NCBI RefSeq assembly: GCF_016859285.1
Contig: NC_053401.1
Span: forward strand, 731,969 to 795,968
From: Xiphias gladius
Taxonomy: Eukaryota; Chordata; Actinopteri; Istiophoriformes; Xiphiidae
Direction of reading: 5' to 3'
Length of the DNA stretch: 64,000 bases
Shown: positions 10,147-20,882 of the stretch, piece after piece
How positions within the stretch are numbered: the stretch's first letter is position 1
How the letters are laid out: the number at the start of each line of letters is the position of its first letter
Program-made: the position numbers and the translations under genes
The notes under the pieces: model-generated
Database searches by the model: none
What the model was told of the DNA's origin: nothing
The model's input: the letters and a program-made list of their open reading frames with translations, nothing else

Positions 10147-12998
10147 ATGGATGATAACAAGGTGAGAAGCTAACGGCGACCAGCTCCAGTTCGCCCGTAA
10201 CCGGCGGTGACTCGCAGTCAGGCCCGTGTTTACCGAGCTCGTAGCGTTAATAACCGTCCTACCGGTGACTAGCTAGTTTGTGAGGCTGGCTGCGGTAGAA
10301 CGTGTACGGTAGATGAAGCTAACTGTAGCTAATGCTAGCAGCGTTTCTGCGGGTCTGCTAAAGTCTTAGAAGGCTTTGAATTCAGTTCCTTAAAACGTCC
10401 CGAGTCCGAGTTTTAAAAGGTCTGAATTTCATGAACAGGGTCTTGAATATCTTTCCTGCCTGCCACAGACAGTAACATTAGTTAGCACTTCTTTTGTTGG
10501 GAGGCTCGTCGACTCTTAACGAACTTAAAACTTAAATTAACAAATGTATATTCGTTATGTTATTTGGTTTTTAATCGGTTTTCTGCCGCGTCGTTTGCAG
10601 TGGTTTTCTGTGTCTTTGTGGTGGTTTTCTGTGTCTTTGTGGTTTTTGAACTGAGCTCTGTGACTTTGAGACAATAAATATTAACAGTCTGTTGATACAG
10701 AGGGTCTGGCCCAGGAACCCCCTGACCTTTAGGGCCCCTGGGCCTGGGCCTGTTCAGTAACCCAAACACGGGTCCAGGTCTCTCCAGGTCTTGAGTCATT
10801 ATATTACTAGGAATAATTGTTTTCTAATGCTGGGAAATGCCGACGAAAATGTCATATATTTCAGAAGCTGGAAGCAGCGAATGTTTGGATTTTTTGCTGG
10901 AGAAATGACCGATATGATCATTCAGTTGATCAAAATAGTAGATTGACTTTCAATCAACTGATCGATTAATCGCTGCAGCTCTAATGCTCATAATAATCAG
11001 TGATCATACTTGTAAGGAAAGCATCTCGATCACGTCTAGTCAAAACCCAGTACCTATAATTAGCGCTACTCTAAAGATTGATTTGAAACTGATAACAACT
11101 CTGAAAACTTTGAATATCAGCAGCCACATTGACGATGAACATCAGATGTTATTTTGTTTAGTATCCTAGAAGTGAACAGAGACACACTGTTAAGTACTCA
11201 GTTGTACATAACTAATCTTTTATTTTAATGGATCATTTTATACACAAAAACGGACATATACTGGTAGAAAGCCTTATTTTATTATACTTACAAAGGAGAT
11301 GAAATAATCCATTGATTTGATTTGTTTCTCTGTAGATATAAAATCATAAAGACTTGCAGCTCGTCTTTAGCTCAGTGCGTCTGTGCTGTTGTACGCATTT
11401 TGGACCTGTTTTATGGTTTCAGTTACATATACGTCTGCTTTGTGGCCAGATGGTGGCTGGTAAAGTGAAGAAGCCGGGGAAACGCGGCCGTAAACCTGCA
11501 AAGATCGACCTGAAGGCCAAACTGGAGCGGAGCCGTCAGAGCGCCAGAGAGTGCAGAGCCAGGAAGAAACTGAGATACCAGTATCTGGAGGAACTGGTCT
11601 CCAGTAAGGAGAGAGCTATCTGTGCCCTGCGGGAGGAGCTGGAGATGGTAAGGAAACTTTTCGCTTGATGGAAATGTACAGATTTTTAAATAGTTTCCCT
11701 CAGACTTTGATTTACAAACATGGGGAGACAGAAGCTTGACATTAGACTCAGTTTTTAATGTTTCACTCACTCAAATAAACCCTTAGTTTCCTGTTAAATT
11801 CTCCTCCATAACCTCAAATCATAATGTGTTCGACTCCCTGAGAGAGAAGACGACTCCAGTCAGAATTCAGTCCGTCCTGCCGTCAGCTGCTTATTTCAGT
11901 GGACGTGACTTTTCTTGAGCTTGGTTTTACTTTTTGAAAACATGACACCAGCGCTGGCTCGTGTCTACTTGCGGCGTTACTGCGTCGTAAGACCGACGCC
12001 GGGGCTTGAGATCGGGAGCCTGTTTCGCGCGGCAGGTTCCCTGAGTGATTTTGATCGTTTTCCTGAGCGAGTCGTGGAGTTTAAGAGCTGCAGGCGACGC
12101 ACATTTACTGCAGTTTGGGTGAATTCAAAACTCCGGCGTGTCAACAAGGTAAGAAACACATTGGAGACGCCGATTGGTGGCTTCTGCTGAAATCCAGCTG
12201 AAAACATCAGCCGACGCCCTGCAGGTGCGCGCACACGCCGTCACACCGACCTTTAAGATTATCGGTTATTATCAGTATGTTGTTTTATTTTCGGAGATTA
12301 AATTCTCACCGGTGATTTTATTGTAAAAGTAAATGCGTCCGTGTCAGGATTCCACGTCTCAGTGAGTTTACATGTTTCGTTGTGAACTAGAGAAGCTTTG
12401 TGTCGAAGTGAGCCAGTGTCGTGTTGCTGTTGTAGCCTGAGTTAAGTCTAAATTAAGTTAATCTGCCGATCGCCGCGGATCTCGCTTTGTGATGCAGACA
12501 GACAGGCCGGATTTTATCCGCCCGTCCAGCCCAGTGGTTCCCGAACCGTTTCAGTCGATACAGCGAACCCCGTGATGCATAAATCAGGAGCAGCACTGTG
12601 ATACGTGGCAACAAATGGCGCCGAGCCATTAAAGCAATGTCATCATTTCCCGTTAGTCACTGTTATCAGGCTTCTTCACATTTTAATCGAATCACTTTTT
12701 AAATCCAAATCCTCCCACGTCCCTCATCGAATCTCGTTAAGTTCATCTTTCATCATTTGCAAGTAACTAAAGTTTCAAAGAACTACAACTCAGAGAGTCA
12801 GTTTAGGTCTGTTTGTTACTCTGATCTGTGTCCCCACAGTACAAGCAGTGGTGTTCAGCCATGGATCAGGGGAAGATCCCCTCCGAGATTAAAGCTCTGC
12901 TGACAGGAGACGAGCAGAAAATGCCACAAGGTGGCAGCAGCACCAAGACGTCCAAGAACAACAAAAACAACAACATCAGCAGCAGCGGCCAGGGTTAG
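10147..12998 (+). CDS. CREBL2: CREBL2, cAMP responsive element binding protein-like 2 (bZIP)
   Basis: Three coding exons: 10147-10161, 11450-11647 and 12840-12998 (stop TAG), all joined in phase 0 with GT-AG introns, giving 123 residues (human about 120). The protein begins MDDNK-MVAGKVKKPGKRG, continues with a basic region (about residues 27-47, RQSARECRARKK) and a leucine-zipper-like helix (about 48-76, ending in YKQWC), then MDQGKIPSEIKALLTG. This order is diagnostic of CREBL2. As in the family, the usual invariant bZIP asparagine is a serine (S33), so binding to a full CRE may be atypical. Known role: a small nuclear bZIP protein linked to CREB activity and metabolic and differentiation genes. 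The last 25 or so residues are Asn/Ser-rich and diverge from human. GPR19 follows tail-to-tail. Confidence 0.95.
10565..10790 (-). repeat. Dispersed repeat, copy B, inverted relative to 1095
   Basis: Its reverse complement matches 1095-1260 piece by piece ('gggttactgaacaggccc', 'actgttaatattt', 'gagctcagtt'). It also has a duplicated 'gtggttttctgtgtctttgt' segment near 10,600-10,640. Confidence 0.6.
10858..10985. mobile_element. ATCGATTAATCG-family element, right-end fragment
   Basis: Ends in 'caactgatcgattaatcgc' followed by TGCAGCTCTAA, matching the right end of the copy at 36-341. Only the right half is recognisable. Confidence 0.55.
11648..12839 (+). other. CREBL2: CREBL2 intron 2
   Basis: Phase 0 intron, donor ATG|GTAAGG, acceptor CCACAG|T. 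It contains CAGTGGTTCCCGAACC at 12,533, which resembles a hAT-type transposon end; the opposite end was not found. Nothing else is recognised. Confidence 0.8.
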
Positions 12999-15770
12999 TC
13001 TGATCTACGAGGACCGCAGCTCCTGAGAGGGAAGCCTCCGCCTGTGACGGAGGTCAGAGACTGATGACGGGAAGGCTTCAGAGTGAAACTGCTGCTGAAC
13101 AACACACAAATTAAAGTTCTAGTACAGTTTGACTCACAGGAACGTGCATGTAGTTGCAAACTCACAGCCTGTTGATTTTCTACATTTCCTAGTTATTCCG
13201 GTGTCTGATTTTGCGTTTGACAGTTGTTTCACAGATACACACGAAGCTGCATTCATCTAAGTAATTCCCAAAACCTGCGTTTCCACGTCTTAGCGCCAGT
13301 GAGATACACACCGTTCCAGCACGCCAGGCTTCATTCAGCAAAAACCCGCAGCCGCCAGGCCTCCGTCAGGGTGTCGGAGGTCGTTTCTGTCCTCCAGTCC
13401 CGCGACAGCGTCGTGTGACCTATAAACCACCATAGACAGTGAGAAAAGCAACATAGCTGCCATGTTAGTCAGAATAGTCTTTACTAACCCAAAATGCCTC
13501 CCTCCAGCCGAAGGATTTTTAGATTACAAGTCTGACAGGGTTAGATGAGGAACTGAAAGCAGAATTTACTAGATTACCTTTGTTCTTAAAAAACAGGAAG
13601 TACTGTATGACGGCACGAACTTTTTAGTCGGAGCCAGAATGTGTTCAACCTTGGACCGACGGCGAAGGGGAAGGCTTATCTGTGACCGTTAGAAGACGTC
13701 ACCCGTGTCTTGAGAACTGTGGAGGAAACAGGAAAGAATTTGCTGATCCTGGATGAGAATGGTGATTCATCCTTTTCACCGCAGTGGGTCTCGAACTGAA
13801 TTCATTCTTTATCAACCATTTATATCTATCAGGGAAAACATTACCCAAACAAGCCGCGCTGAATTTCACCGAAAAATATCATTTGGGGCGTTTCCAGAAA
13901 ATCCTAGAGCTTTGGACACAAAAGAGTCAAAGTTCTGCAGCTACAATGGCGGTAAACCTGAGAGCAGAGTTTCAGCGCACACCATCCGGCTCCCCTACCA
14001 CCACCGTGGTCCTGCATGTCTACAACGCAACAGTAACTCTTCAGACACGTGCGGGAAAAAAGGGAGGCTCAAGTTCTGTATAAAACTCTTTAGGTGAAAT
14101 TCATCTTGAATCAGTTTCTTCAACAGTGTAAATCGCTGTAATGGACGATTTTAAAGTTCATTCCAAAATTTTCTTGGCTTCCAAAACAGGGCAAACAGAA
14201 AAAGGTTGGGGACCACTGTAGGATGGGTGAAAAGTCTGAATTTCCATTTTTTAAAATACAGAAGAGAGAAAGTTAAACACTTAACCTCATTTTCCAATCT
14301 CATTTCTCAAGACACTGTCTACTCAAACCTCTGCAATCTCTCTGTCCCATTTTTATTATATTTCATTTGTTACGTAAAGTGTTCCTGAGTAGTTTTATGG
14401 TCACTTCATGGTTTATTAATGAGCGATTTTGAGGTCAAGCTTCAGCAAACCTCACCACACCCCCCCTTTAAAAAAAGTTCAAATAATTCAGGCTTCAAAT
14501 CTGGTTCCTCGTTTAACTCTTTCAGTGAGAAACCACTTTTAGATTTGTAAATACCGATTCTACAGAGAAGTTGTTGTGTAACCTTATTTTGTGAAATGAG
14601 AGAAGGACTTCGACGCCCTGATGAAGGTAAAGAGAGCTGAAAACCTTTGGTGAGGGAGTCTCGTGCTGGTCCGTCGTCAATCGTGTGACGGGCTTTAGTT
14701 TGCTCTTGGGAGGCCGTTCTCTTCCTGTTCAGAAACATTCGAGGAGGACAAACAACACGGTGGACATATATTTTTTCAAACTGAATAATTGTGTCTCCCG
14801 TTTTAGCATCAGAATACAGATCGGAGGTCTGAGGTTGGTCTGAGGACCGGGAATCAAAATGTACAGTGATGTTGATAAGCGAGTTGGACACACGTGGGAT
14901 ATATTTTTGTATTTGTATTTTCTATCGGCTCAGAGGAAGCACGCCGTGCCGTGTTTGTGCTGGTGAATGTTTGGTCCAGACTTGGTCGGTCTGTCGTTTC
15001 AGCAGAACAGGTCGGACTCGGCTTTAGTTCTTGTTGGAGGTGAGAGCTTCTGCTTATTGTGAGTAAAATGAGGATAAATTATGCATAAACGATGAGTAGG
15101 TTCATTGCCCACAGCGTCTTGTTATTTTCTATCTACATCTGCAAACTGACCGTCTACTGTTGTATCTCTGTTTCTTCTTTCTGCTTACCTGCAGCTACCA
15201 GTCGAAGCAGACAGATCTCTGCAAATGTTGCCCTTTGATTTCATTTTGGACCAACAACTTTTAAGCTCTCTTTTTGTTTTGTTTTTTTTGCGGTGAGATG
15301 ATAAAAATCCTTATTAAAGTTTGTGCACTTTCTTAAATTTGGCAGAAGCACTTTGTTAGATGATTGTAGTTTGAGGCTTTGCAGTGATATCTGTGAATCT
15401 GCTCTTTTTGTTTTGCAAAGGAAATAAAAGTGTGTGTGAGACTGTGAGTGTGTCTCTGCAGGGCTGCTGCTCTTTCATTTATTCCTGAACATATTCTTAC
15501 AAAGACACATCGACACCGTCGTCGGTCCACGTTCGTTACAGCAGTAATTTACCGCCCAAAGAAGAAGAGAAGAAGAAAAAGAAGTTTGAGAACCAAAAAG
15601 GTTGAATCTGCATTTTTCAATCTAAAAATTTTATGCTCAGCCTCATTTTCAATACACAATAAAGTCAAATCTTCCGTTTTTTAATACTCAATAATTTCTT
15701 TTATTTATTTCCCTCGACACCCCGACTGAAACGTCCTCCCCGCCCTCATCCTGCATCAATAAACTGAGTC
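12999..15770 (+). other. CREBL2: CREBL2 3' UTR and downstream DNA
   Basis: No further coding sequence is seen. Candidate polyadenylation signals on the plus strand are ATTAAA at 13,110 and AATAAA at 15,423, 15,658 and 15,758. The last three are compatible with a 3' UTR of about 2.4-2.8 kb, interrupted by a hAT-like element at 13,782-14,218. Which signal is used cannot be decided here. Confidence 0.4.
13782..14218. mobile_element. Non-autonomous hAT-like element (candidate)
   Basis: The left end CAGTGGGTCTCGAAC and the right end GTTGGGGACCACTG (reverse complement CAGTGGTCCCCAAC) form a short imperfect terminal inverted repeat of the CAGTGGTTCCCAAC type common in vertebrate hAT elements. I do not see a clear 8 bp target duplication. 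No transposase is encoded. Confidence 0.4.
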
Positions 15771-16483
15771 AGATGTGACACCTTTTTCATGTATTTACAC
15801 AACAGTTTGATGAAAGATCCTAGAAACTGAAAATGTTACGATCTGAGCTTTATGACCCTAAACCTCACTTGTACCAGGTGTGTGGTTTGTTTAAGTTAAA
15901 CCTCAGATACAGTGACCTCTGAGGGCGTTCAGGTGATTTCTACAGGACACAACAGCAGGTTGAAGTGGACACGTGACTTTGAGCCATTCAACGCTAAACC
16001 ACAGCGAAGCTACCGGGTCTGTCGGGACGCGCCGTCTACAACCATGTGGATGAACACAGGAAACACATTGAGGCCATTTATGTCTTTGCTTTTTGCTGAT
16101 TTTACTAAGTATATTTGAAATGATAAAAGAATAATTTATTTGTACATACAGTAGCACATTGTCTAGACAAACTTCAAAACATTAGAACCACGTGTGCGTC
16201 TTGTGTTTAAACAGAATTTAAGTATAAAGCATGGACCTTTTAAATCACAGTATATCTGACAGGTTACAGAAAGCTTCAAAGACGTTTCACAGGTGTTTCA
16301 TCACACAATGTCGATGTGTTTTTTTACAAGCAGGTAAAGCGTCAGAACTGAGCAGGTAAGGAGCCTCTTTGGACAGGTGAATCTGCCTCGACCTGAACAG
16401 ACTCTGGTGCAGCAGCAGCAGCTTCTGGACAGAGTCGCTTTAACTTAAAGTCTGGAAAACTCTACAAACTCGTCCAGCATCAA
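15771..16483. other. Intergenic DNA between CREBL2 and GPR19
   Basis: Nothing recognisable on either strand. Confidence 0.45.
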
Positions 16484-16802
16484 ATTCAAGGCAGTAACTA
16501 ATGATCATTTTTTTATTATCGATCGATCTGCTGATTACTTTCTTGATTAATCGATTAGTTGTTTGGTCGCAGCTCGCTGAAGACCAAGGTAATGTCACCA
16601 GATGCTTTGTTTTGTCTGACTCACAGTCCAGAACCCAGGTTTTCTGCACCATGAAGACACAAAAAAGCAACACACTTCCACATCTGAGCAGCTGAGACCA
16701 GTGAATTTAAATGACAGAAACGTTTAATCGAATATCAAAACAGCTGCCGATGGATTTTCTGTCCATCAGCTATTCGATTAATCGAATAATCGTTGCAGCC
16801 AC
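16484..16802. mobile_element. ATCGATTAATCG-family element, near complete
   Basis: Left part has 'atcgatcgatctgctgatta' and 'cttgattaatcgattagttg'. The middle has the 'gactcacagtccagaaccca' block. The right part has 'cgattaatcgaataatcg' followed by TTGCAGCCACA. Order and content match 36-341. Confidence 0.6.
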
Positions 16803-18638
16803 ACTGGGCTATATGTTCATTACAAACCAAAATACAAAACAGACAGAGGGATGAAGAACATAACTGCTCTCATCTTAGCTCTTTATCATCCGTTGGATGA
16901 AGACGTAAACTCGGTCACAGGAAAATGTTACCTAGGTCAACCAGTCCATGTACAGTGGCTGTCTCGGGACATCTCATAATTTCCTAAAGATCCTCTTGTG
17001 TTTGGCTGTAAATCACAAGGATTTTTCCAAGAAAGGCCAATGCAAACAGTTATTAATTATTGGGGAAATGTAGAAAGTGTTGCTACAGTTAATGAAGTAG
17101 CTGCTCATTACATTCGAGTTAAGAAGAATCTTAAGAGTTCATAAACAGACGTCAGTATACGTCAGCGTTTCTTAGAAAGACGGGGGGAAATCGTTGAGTA
17201 GATAGAGGATGGTCCTCTTTATTTTCCAGGTCTGGTCTTTGGACGTCAGGTAGAAAGATGTTTGTGCTGAGTCGGTGAGGTTTTATTTGTTGATCAAAAA
17301 AACTAAGGAATTTCCACTGCAGCTGAACTTCAGGCAACGTGTAGTATAAACGTCAGTTAAATTAATATTTACGACACATAGTTTTGTCTTAAAAACTCAA
17401 ATATAATGAGCGGGTATTTTTAACTGTAGCAACTAGCAGCTAAGAAGCTGGTCTTGAAGCAGGGCAGGACTTGGGCTTGCTGTAAACTTACCAAGTGGGA
17501 TGAGCCACTGGTTTTAGAAGCGTTATCCTTTACTCCAAACTCCCATTTCTTTAACGATCTCTGTGTTTGTCAAGGTAGAAACACAGGACTCTTCTGGATA
17601 ATTGAGCCATACTATAAGCTGTATGTTATGGCAATCAGTTTAAATTACTTTAACTTAGCCTCCAGCCCATATCCCAAGGGATTATGTCCATATCGGAGGA
17701 TTGAGCACCTCACGACTGATGGAGAGTGTTATGTGTCCTTTATGTGGAAAGGTGAAAACTAAGGGGGTGGAGGTCGGGATTTGGAAAAAATCCGAATTTA
17801 ATGCAGGAGACCGGGGTTCACGTCCAAGTAATTTACCCTTACCAAGATCTTTTCCAACCACACTGTACTTGCCATGTGGAAATACTGAGAGTGAGAATTT
17901 GAAGCCATTTTGAAGCCATATACAGGGGTCCAAAAGTCTGAGACCACTCTGAGCGGGAAGGTGGTCTTTCAGACCCTACTGTATGTAGTTACCAAATGTA
18001 ACTACATACAAAACTGATCCAGCTGCTCTGAAAACTCCTGTTCCTCCTCCCACTTAGCAGCTCTATAATCTTTACTCTTTGTTGTGAGTTTTACTTTGAG
18101 ACGAGTCCGCACAGTTAACCTGAACAGACTGGACATTTAGGGCTTTGTTAGCTCACCATTACTCTTAATTCAGCAAAGCAAATGATGTCAATGTTAACAA
18201 ACGGCTACTAACGTTAGCTTCTACCCCATGCATTACTGCAGCAAATCAGACACAACAGGTCACTGACAGATGGCCACAGACTATGGTTAGCTAGCTAACA
18301 AGCTGACATTATCGAAAGACAAAATCTGACGCATCAATGGCTAAACAATCCATCAAAACACGGCACAGAAATAAACTATGATTAAATCTATAGTATAAAA
18401 ACCGGCTAGCTGTTCACAGCTGTTGAGAACCTCCAATATGGCCGCCAGAAGGCTTGTTACATCAGAAAAAAAAGCCCTTTATGCAAACTGAACACATTCT
18501 GCTTCTGTTGGTTGAATACAGGGCTAGCCTGTAAGCCTCCAGCTAGCTCACCTGCCAACACTGACGTGCTGATGATGAATAAAGTTTCACACAGGTCTAT
18601 TTTCGTATGTTCACAATTTCAAAATCGTCCAAGGTCAT
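16803..18638. other. GPR19 3' UTR or downstream DNA with dispersed repeat fragments
   Basis: On the minus strand, AATAAA (TTTATT as written) occurs at 17,282-17,287 and 17,218-17,223, so a GPR19 3' UTR of about 1.4 kb is possible. A tRNA-like B-box sequence (GGGGTTCACGTCC, near 17,813) suggests a SINE relic. The segment near 18,440 has AATATGGCCGCC, a YY1-like motif. No second gene is seen. Confidence 0.35.
17980..18010. repeat. Perfect 13 bp hairpin with 5-base loop
   Basis: TGTATGTAGTTAC (17980-17992), loop CAAAT, then the exact reverse complement GTAACTACATACA (17998-18010). It lies 0.6 kb beyond the GPR19 stop codon, so it could sit in its 3' UTR. Confidence 0.85.
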
Positions 18639-19916
18639 TTACACAAAGGTGTTTGGCGGATTGGCATTCGTGAGCCAGGCTACCTTCTTTTCCTTCGCCT
18701 CTCGGTCAAATTTATCATAAACCGAGTCCTTGGTGACCATTTTTGCTTGCACTGGGATGTCCACCACCCCAACGTAGTTCTTTTTGGCCATCCGAGAGCT
18801 CGCTGTGATGGTGTACGCATTACTGCGGTAGCATTTCATGGACGACATACAGAAGGTCTCCCGCATGCCCCTCCTGAAGTTTGCATTGTAGACCGAGTAC
18901 AGGGTTGGTTTGGATGCTGTGGAGCTGAAGGAGATCCAGGCGATGGCTGTGAAGAACAGGAGCCCCTGCCTGCTGGGTCCATCGGACTCCCTCGGGTGCC
19001 ACAGCTGAGCGACGTAGAAGGGCGTCCAGGTGAGAAAGAAAACTGAATTTAGCATGAGGAACATCTTGATGGTCTTGACTTTAGTCCGTGGGACGATGTT
19101 CATTGTCCGGCGCACCGTGTGGCCATCAGCGCTGATCCTCCAGATGTAGCGGACCACCCGCTGGTAGAACAACACAACCAACGCTACTGGGACCAGAAAA
19201 CCAAACAGCAGGTGAACGGCAGCGTAGGCTATACTGCCCCAGTTGTCCGGAAGGAAAAAGTCACAATGACTGCTGTCTGTAGATGTGGACCCGTAGAAGA
19301 AGAGGCAGGGCAAGAGGAAGGTTGCATCAAACAGCCATGAGGCCAGGATCATCTTCTTTGCTTTCTCCCTGGACACCTTGAAGCTGAGGGGGTAGACAAT
19401 CGTGTAGAAGCGGTCTACAGAGATGGAAAGCAGAACGCACACCTGCACACCCGGGCACAGGTGCTGCAGGTAGCGTATAGCTTTGCAGGCAGCAGCACTC
19501 AGCGGCCATCGTCCTGAGGCGACCTGCAGGAGGACGAAGGGGGCGCAACCCAGGCTCATAAGCAGGTCTGCACAGGCCATAGACACCACAAAGTAGTTGG
19601 TGGTGGATTGAGTCCGTCGGCTCCGGTGGATGACCAGGCAGACGAGGGCATTTCCCAGGATGGAGACCAGCCAGAGAACCCCAAACACCAAGCCCAGGAT
19701 GGCGACCTCGCCTGAAGTCAGCTCATAGGAGGTGAAGGTCCGGTTTGGCTGGCCGGAGGACGAGCCCTCGAGGCTGCTCACGGGGGTTGTGGGTAAGGCT
19801 TCCAGGACAGTTGAGTTTTCCCTCTTGGAGTAGTTAAATGACATCTGATACGTGAAAGATGGAGAGTATAGGGAGGGATTGACGCCAACCGTGTTTGATG
19901 ACTGGGCATAAACCAT
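18639..19916 (-). CDS. GPR19: GPR19, orphan class A G protein-coupled receptor
   Basis: A single uninterrupted coding exon of 425 residues (human 415), starting MVYAQ at an ATG on the minus strand. Seven membrane segments are visible. Segment 1 lies near residues 70-96 with GN89. Segment 2 has ACADLL. Segment 3 ends in DRF instead of DRY, as in human GPR19. Segment 7 has KPTLY in place of NPxxY. The extracellular N-terminus has N-glycosylation sequons at N28, N34 and N58. The third-loop stretch RRTMNIVPRTKVKTIKMF and the tail containing NAYTITASSRMAKKNY are near identical to mammalian GPR19, which makes the call secure. It acts at the plasma membrane; a ligand role for adropin has been proposed but is not settled. 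An acceptor (CTCCACAG) 26 bases upstream shows that the 5' UTR continues in an upstream exon. Confidence 0.98.
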   Translation of the reverse strand: MVYAQSSNTVGVNPSLYSPSFTYQMSFNYSKRENSTVLEALPTTPVSSLEGSSSGQPNRTFTSYELTSGEVAILGLVFGVLWLVSILGNALVCLVIHRSRRTQSTTNYFVVSMACADLLMSLGCAPFVLLQVASGRWPLSAAACKAIRYLQHLCPGVQVCVLLSISVDRFYTIVYPLSFKVSREKAKKMILASWLFDATFLLPCLFFYGSTSTDSSHCDFFLPDNWGSIAYAAVHLLFGFLVPVALVVLFYQRVVRYIWRISADGHTVRRTMNIVPRTKVKTIKMFLMLNSVFFLTWTPFYVAQLWHPRESDGPSRQGLLFFTAIAWISFSSTASKPTLYSVYNANFRRGMRETFCMSSMKCYRSNAYTITASSRMAKKNYVGVVDIPVQAKMVTKDSVYDKFDREAKEKKVAWLTNANPPNTFV

Positions 19917-19942
19917 AGCTATGCTGCTGCACCAGAGAGGAG
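19917..19942 (-). other. GPR19: GPR19 5' UTR end of the coding exon, with upstream splice acceptor
   Basis: Reading the minus strand, TCTCCACAG|CTCC places the exon boundary at 19,942. The upstream non-coding exon was not identified. It probably lies in the CpG-rich region at 21.9-24.8 kb. Confidence 0.65.
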
Positions 19943-20274
19943 CTGTGGAGACAGAAACAGATTCATCATTAGTACAAACACTGGAAGTCCTTCACAGAGC
20001 TGAATCAAGACTTTGCGGGGCCCTAACCAGAATCAAGTGCTAGAACTATTCCTTGACGAATGACCGTTTATCCTTACGCACAGTACAAATAAAAAGTGTT
20101 TCCAGCTACAGCAGGGTTTGCCAGATACAGCTGTGAATCCTGCTTTTGGTTTTGGTCTTGGTTCGGGCACAGTGATACCAAACCTGGCCACCTCACTGTG
20201 ACGACAAGGCGTCAGCAAGCTGCCCTCAGTCACTGCAGCCAGATGATGTTTGTGAATAAATAATTCCCACAAGT
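19943..20274 (-). other. GPR19: GPR19 5' intron, proximal part
   Basis: Non-coding; nothing recognisable besides the polypyrimidine tract and acceptor at its 3' end. Confidence 0.5.
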
Positions 20275-20882
20275 AAGGTAGGTGGGTGGGCAGATTGTTC
20301 ATAGGTTGCTTGGTTGGTTTGTAGTTACGTTGGTAGGTAGGTTAATTGGCTGGGTGCTTGGTTGGTTGATTGGTAGGTACTGTAAGTAGGAAGGTAATTA
20401 GATGTGTAGGTTGGTTAGTTGTGAAGTAAGTGGGTTTATTGCTTAGCTAGGTTAAGCTGGTTGGTTTGTTGGTAGGTAGTAAGTAGGTTTGTTGGTTAGT
20501 TGGTAGATTTGTAGGAAGGTTTGAATAGTTGGTTGGCTGGTAAGTTGGTTGGCAGCTTAGTAGTAGGTTTCATGGTTGATTTATATGTAGATTGGTGGGT
20601 AGGTTATTTGGATGGGAGGTAGGTTGAGTTGGTTGGTGGGACGGTTTGACGGTTGGTTTGTAGGCAGTTTATTAGTAAGTTTCTTGCTTGGTTTACAGGT
20701 AGTTTGGTAGGTAGGTTATTTGGCTTTGCCATCTGTTGGTCAGTAGACTGGTTTGGTTGGTCAGTCAGGTGTTTGCATGTGTAGTCAGTTCGTAGATATG
20801 TAGGTAGGTAGGAAGGCTGGTTTTTAGCCTGGTTGGTTGGTTAGTAGGTAATTTAACTGGTTGACTAGTTGGTTGGTATTAA
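20275..20882. repeat. Degenerate GGTT/GGTA tetranucleotide repeat, ~600 bp
   Basis: The plus strand is a long succession of GGTT, GGTA, GGTG and TAGG words with few C residues; the minus strand is correspondingly CCAA/CCTA-rich. Copies are imperfect, so the tract is old or gene-converted. It lies in the presumed 5' intron of GPR19. Confidence 0.8.

Larger units (their letters stand above)
10162..11449 (+). other. CREBL2: CREBL2 intron 1
   Basis: Phase 0 intron, donor AAG|GTGAGA, acceptor GGCCAG|A. It carries two old repeats (10,565-10,790 and 10,858-10,985) and otherwise nothing recognisable. Confidence 0.85.

Noticed and set aside
17800..17830. Possible tRNA gene from the B-box sequence GGGGTTCACGTCC
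   Set aside because: No matching A box or cloverleaf at the required distance; more likely a SINE relic.
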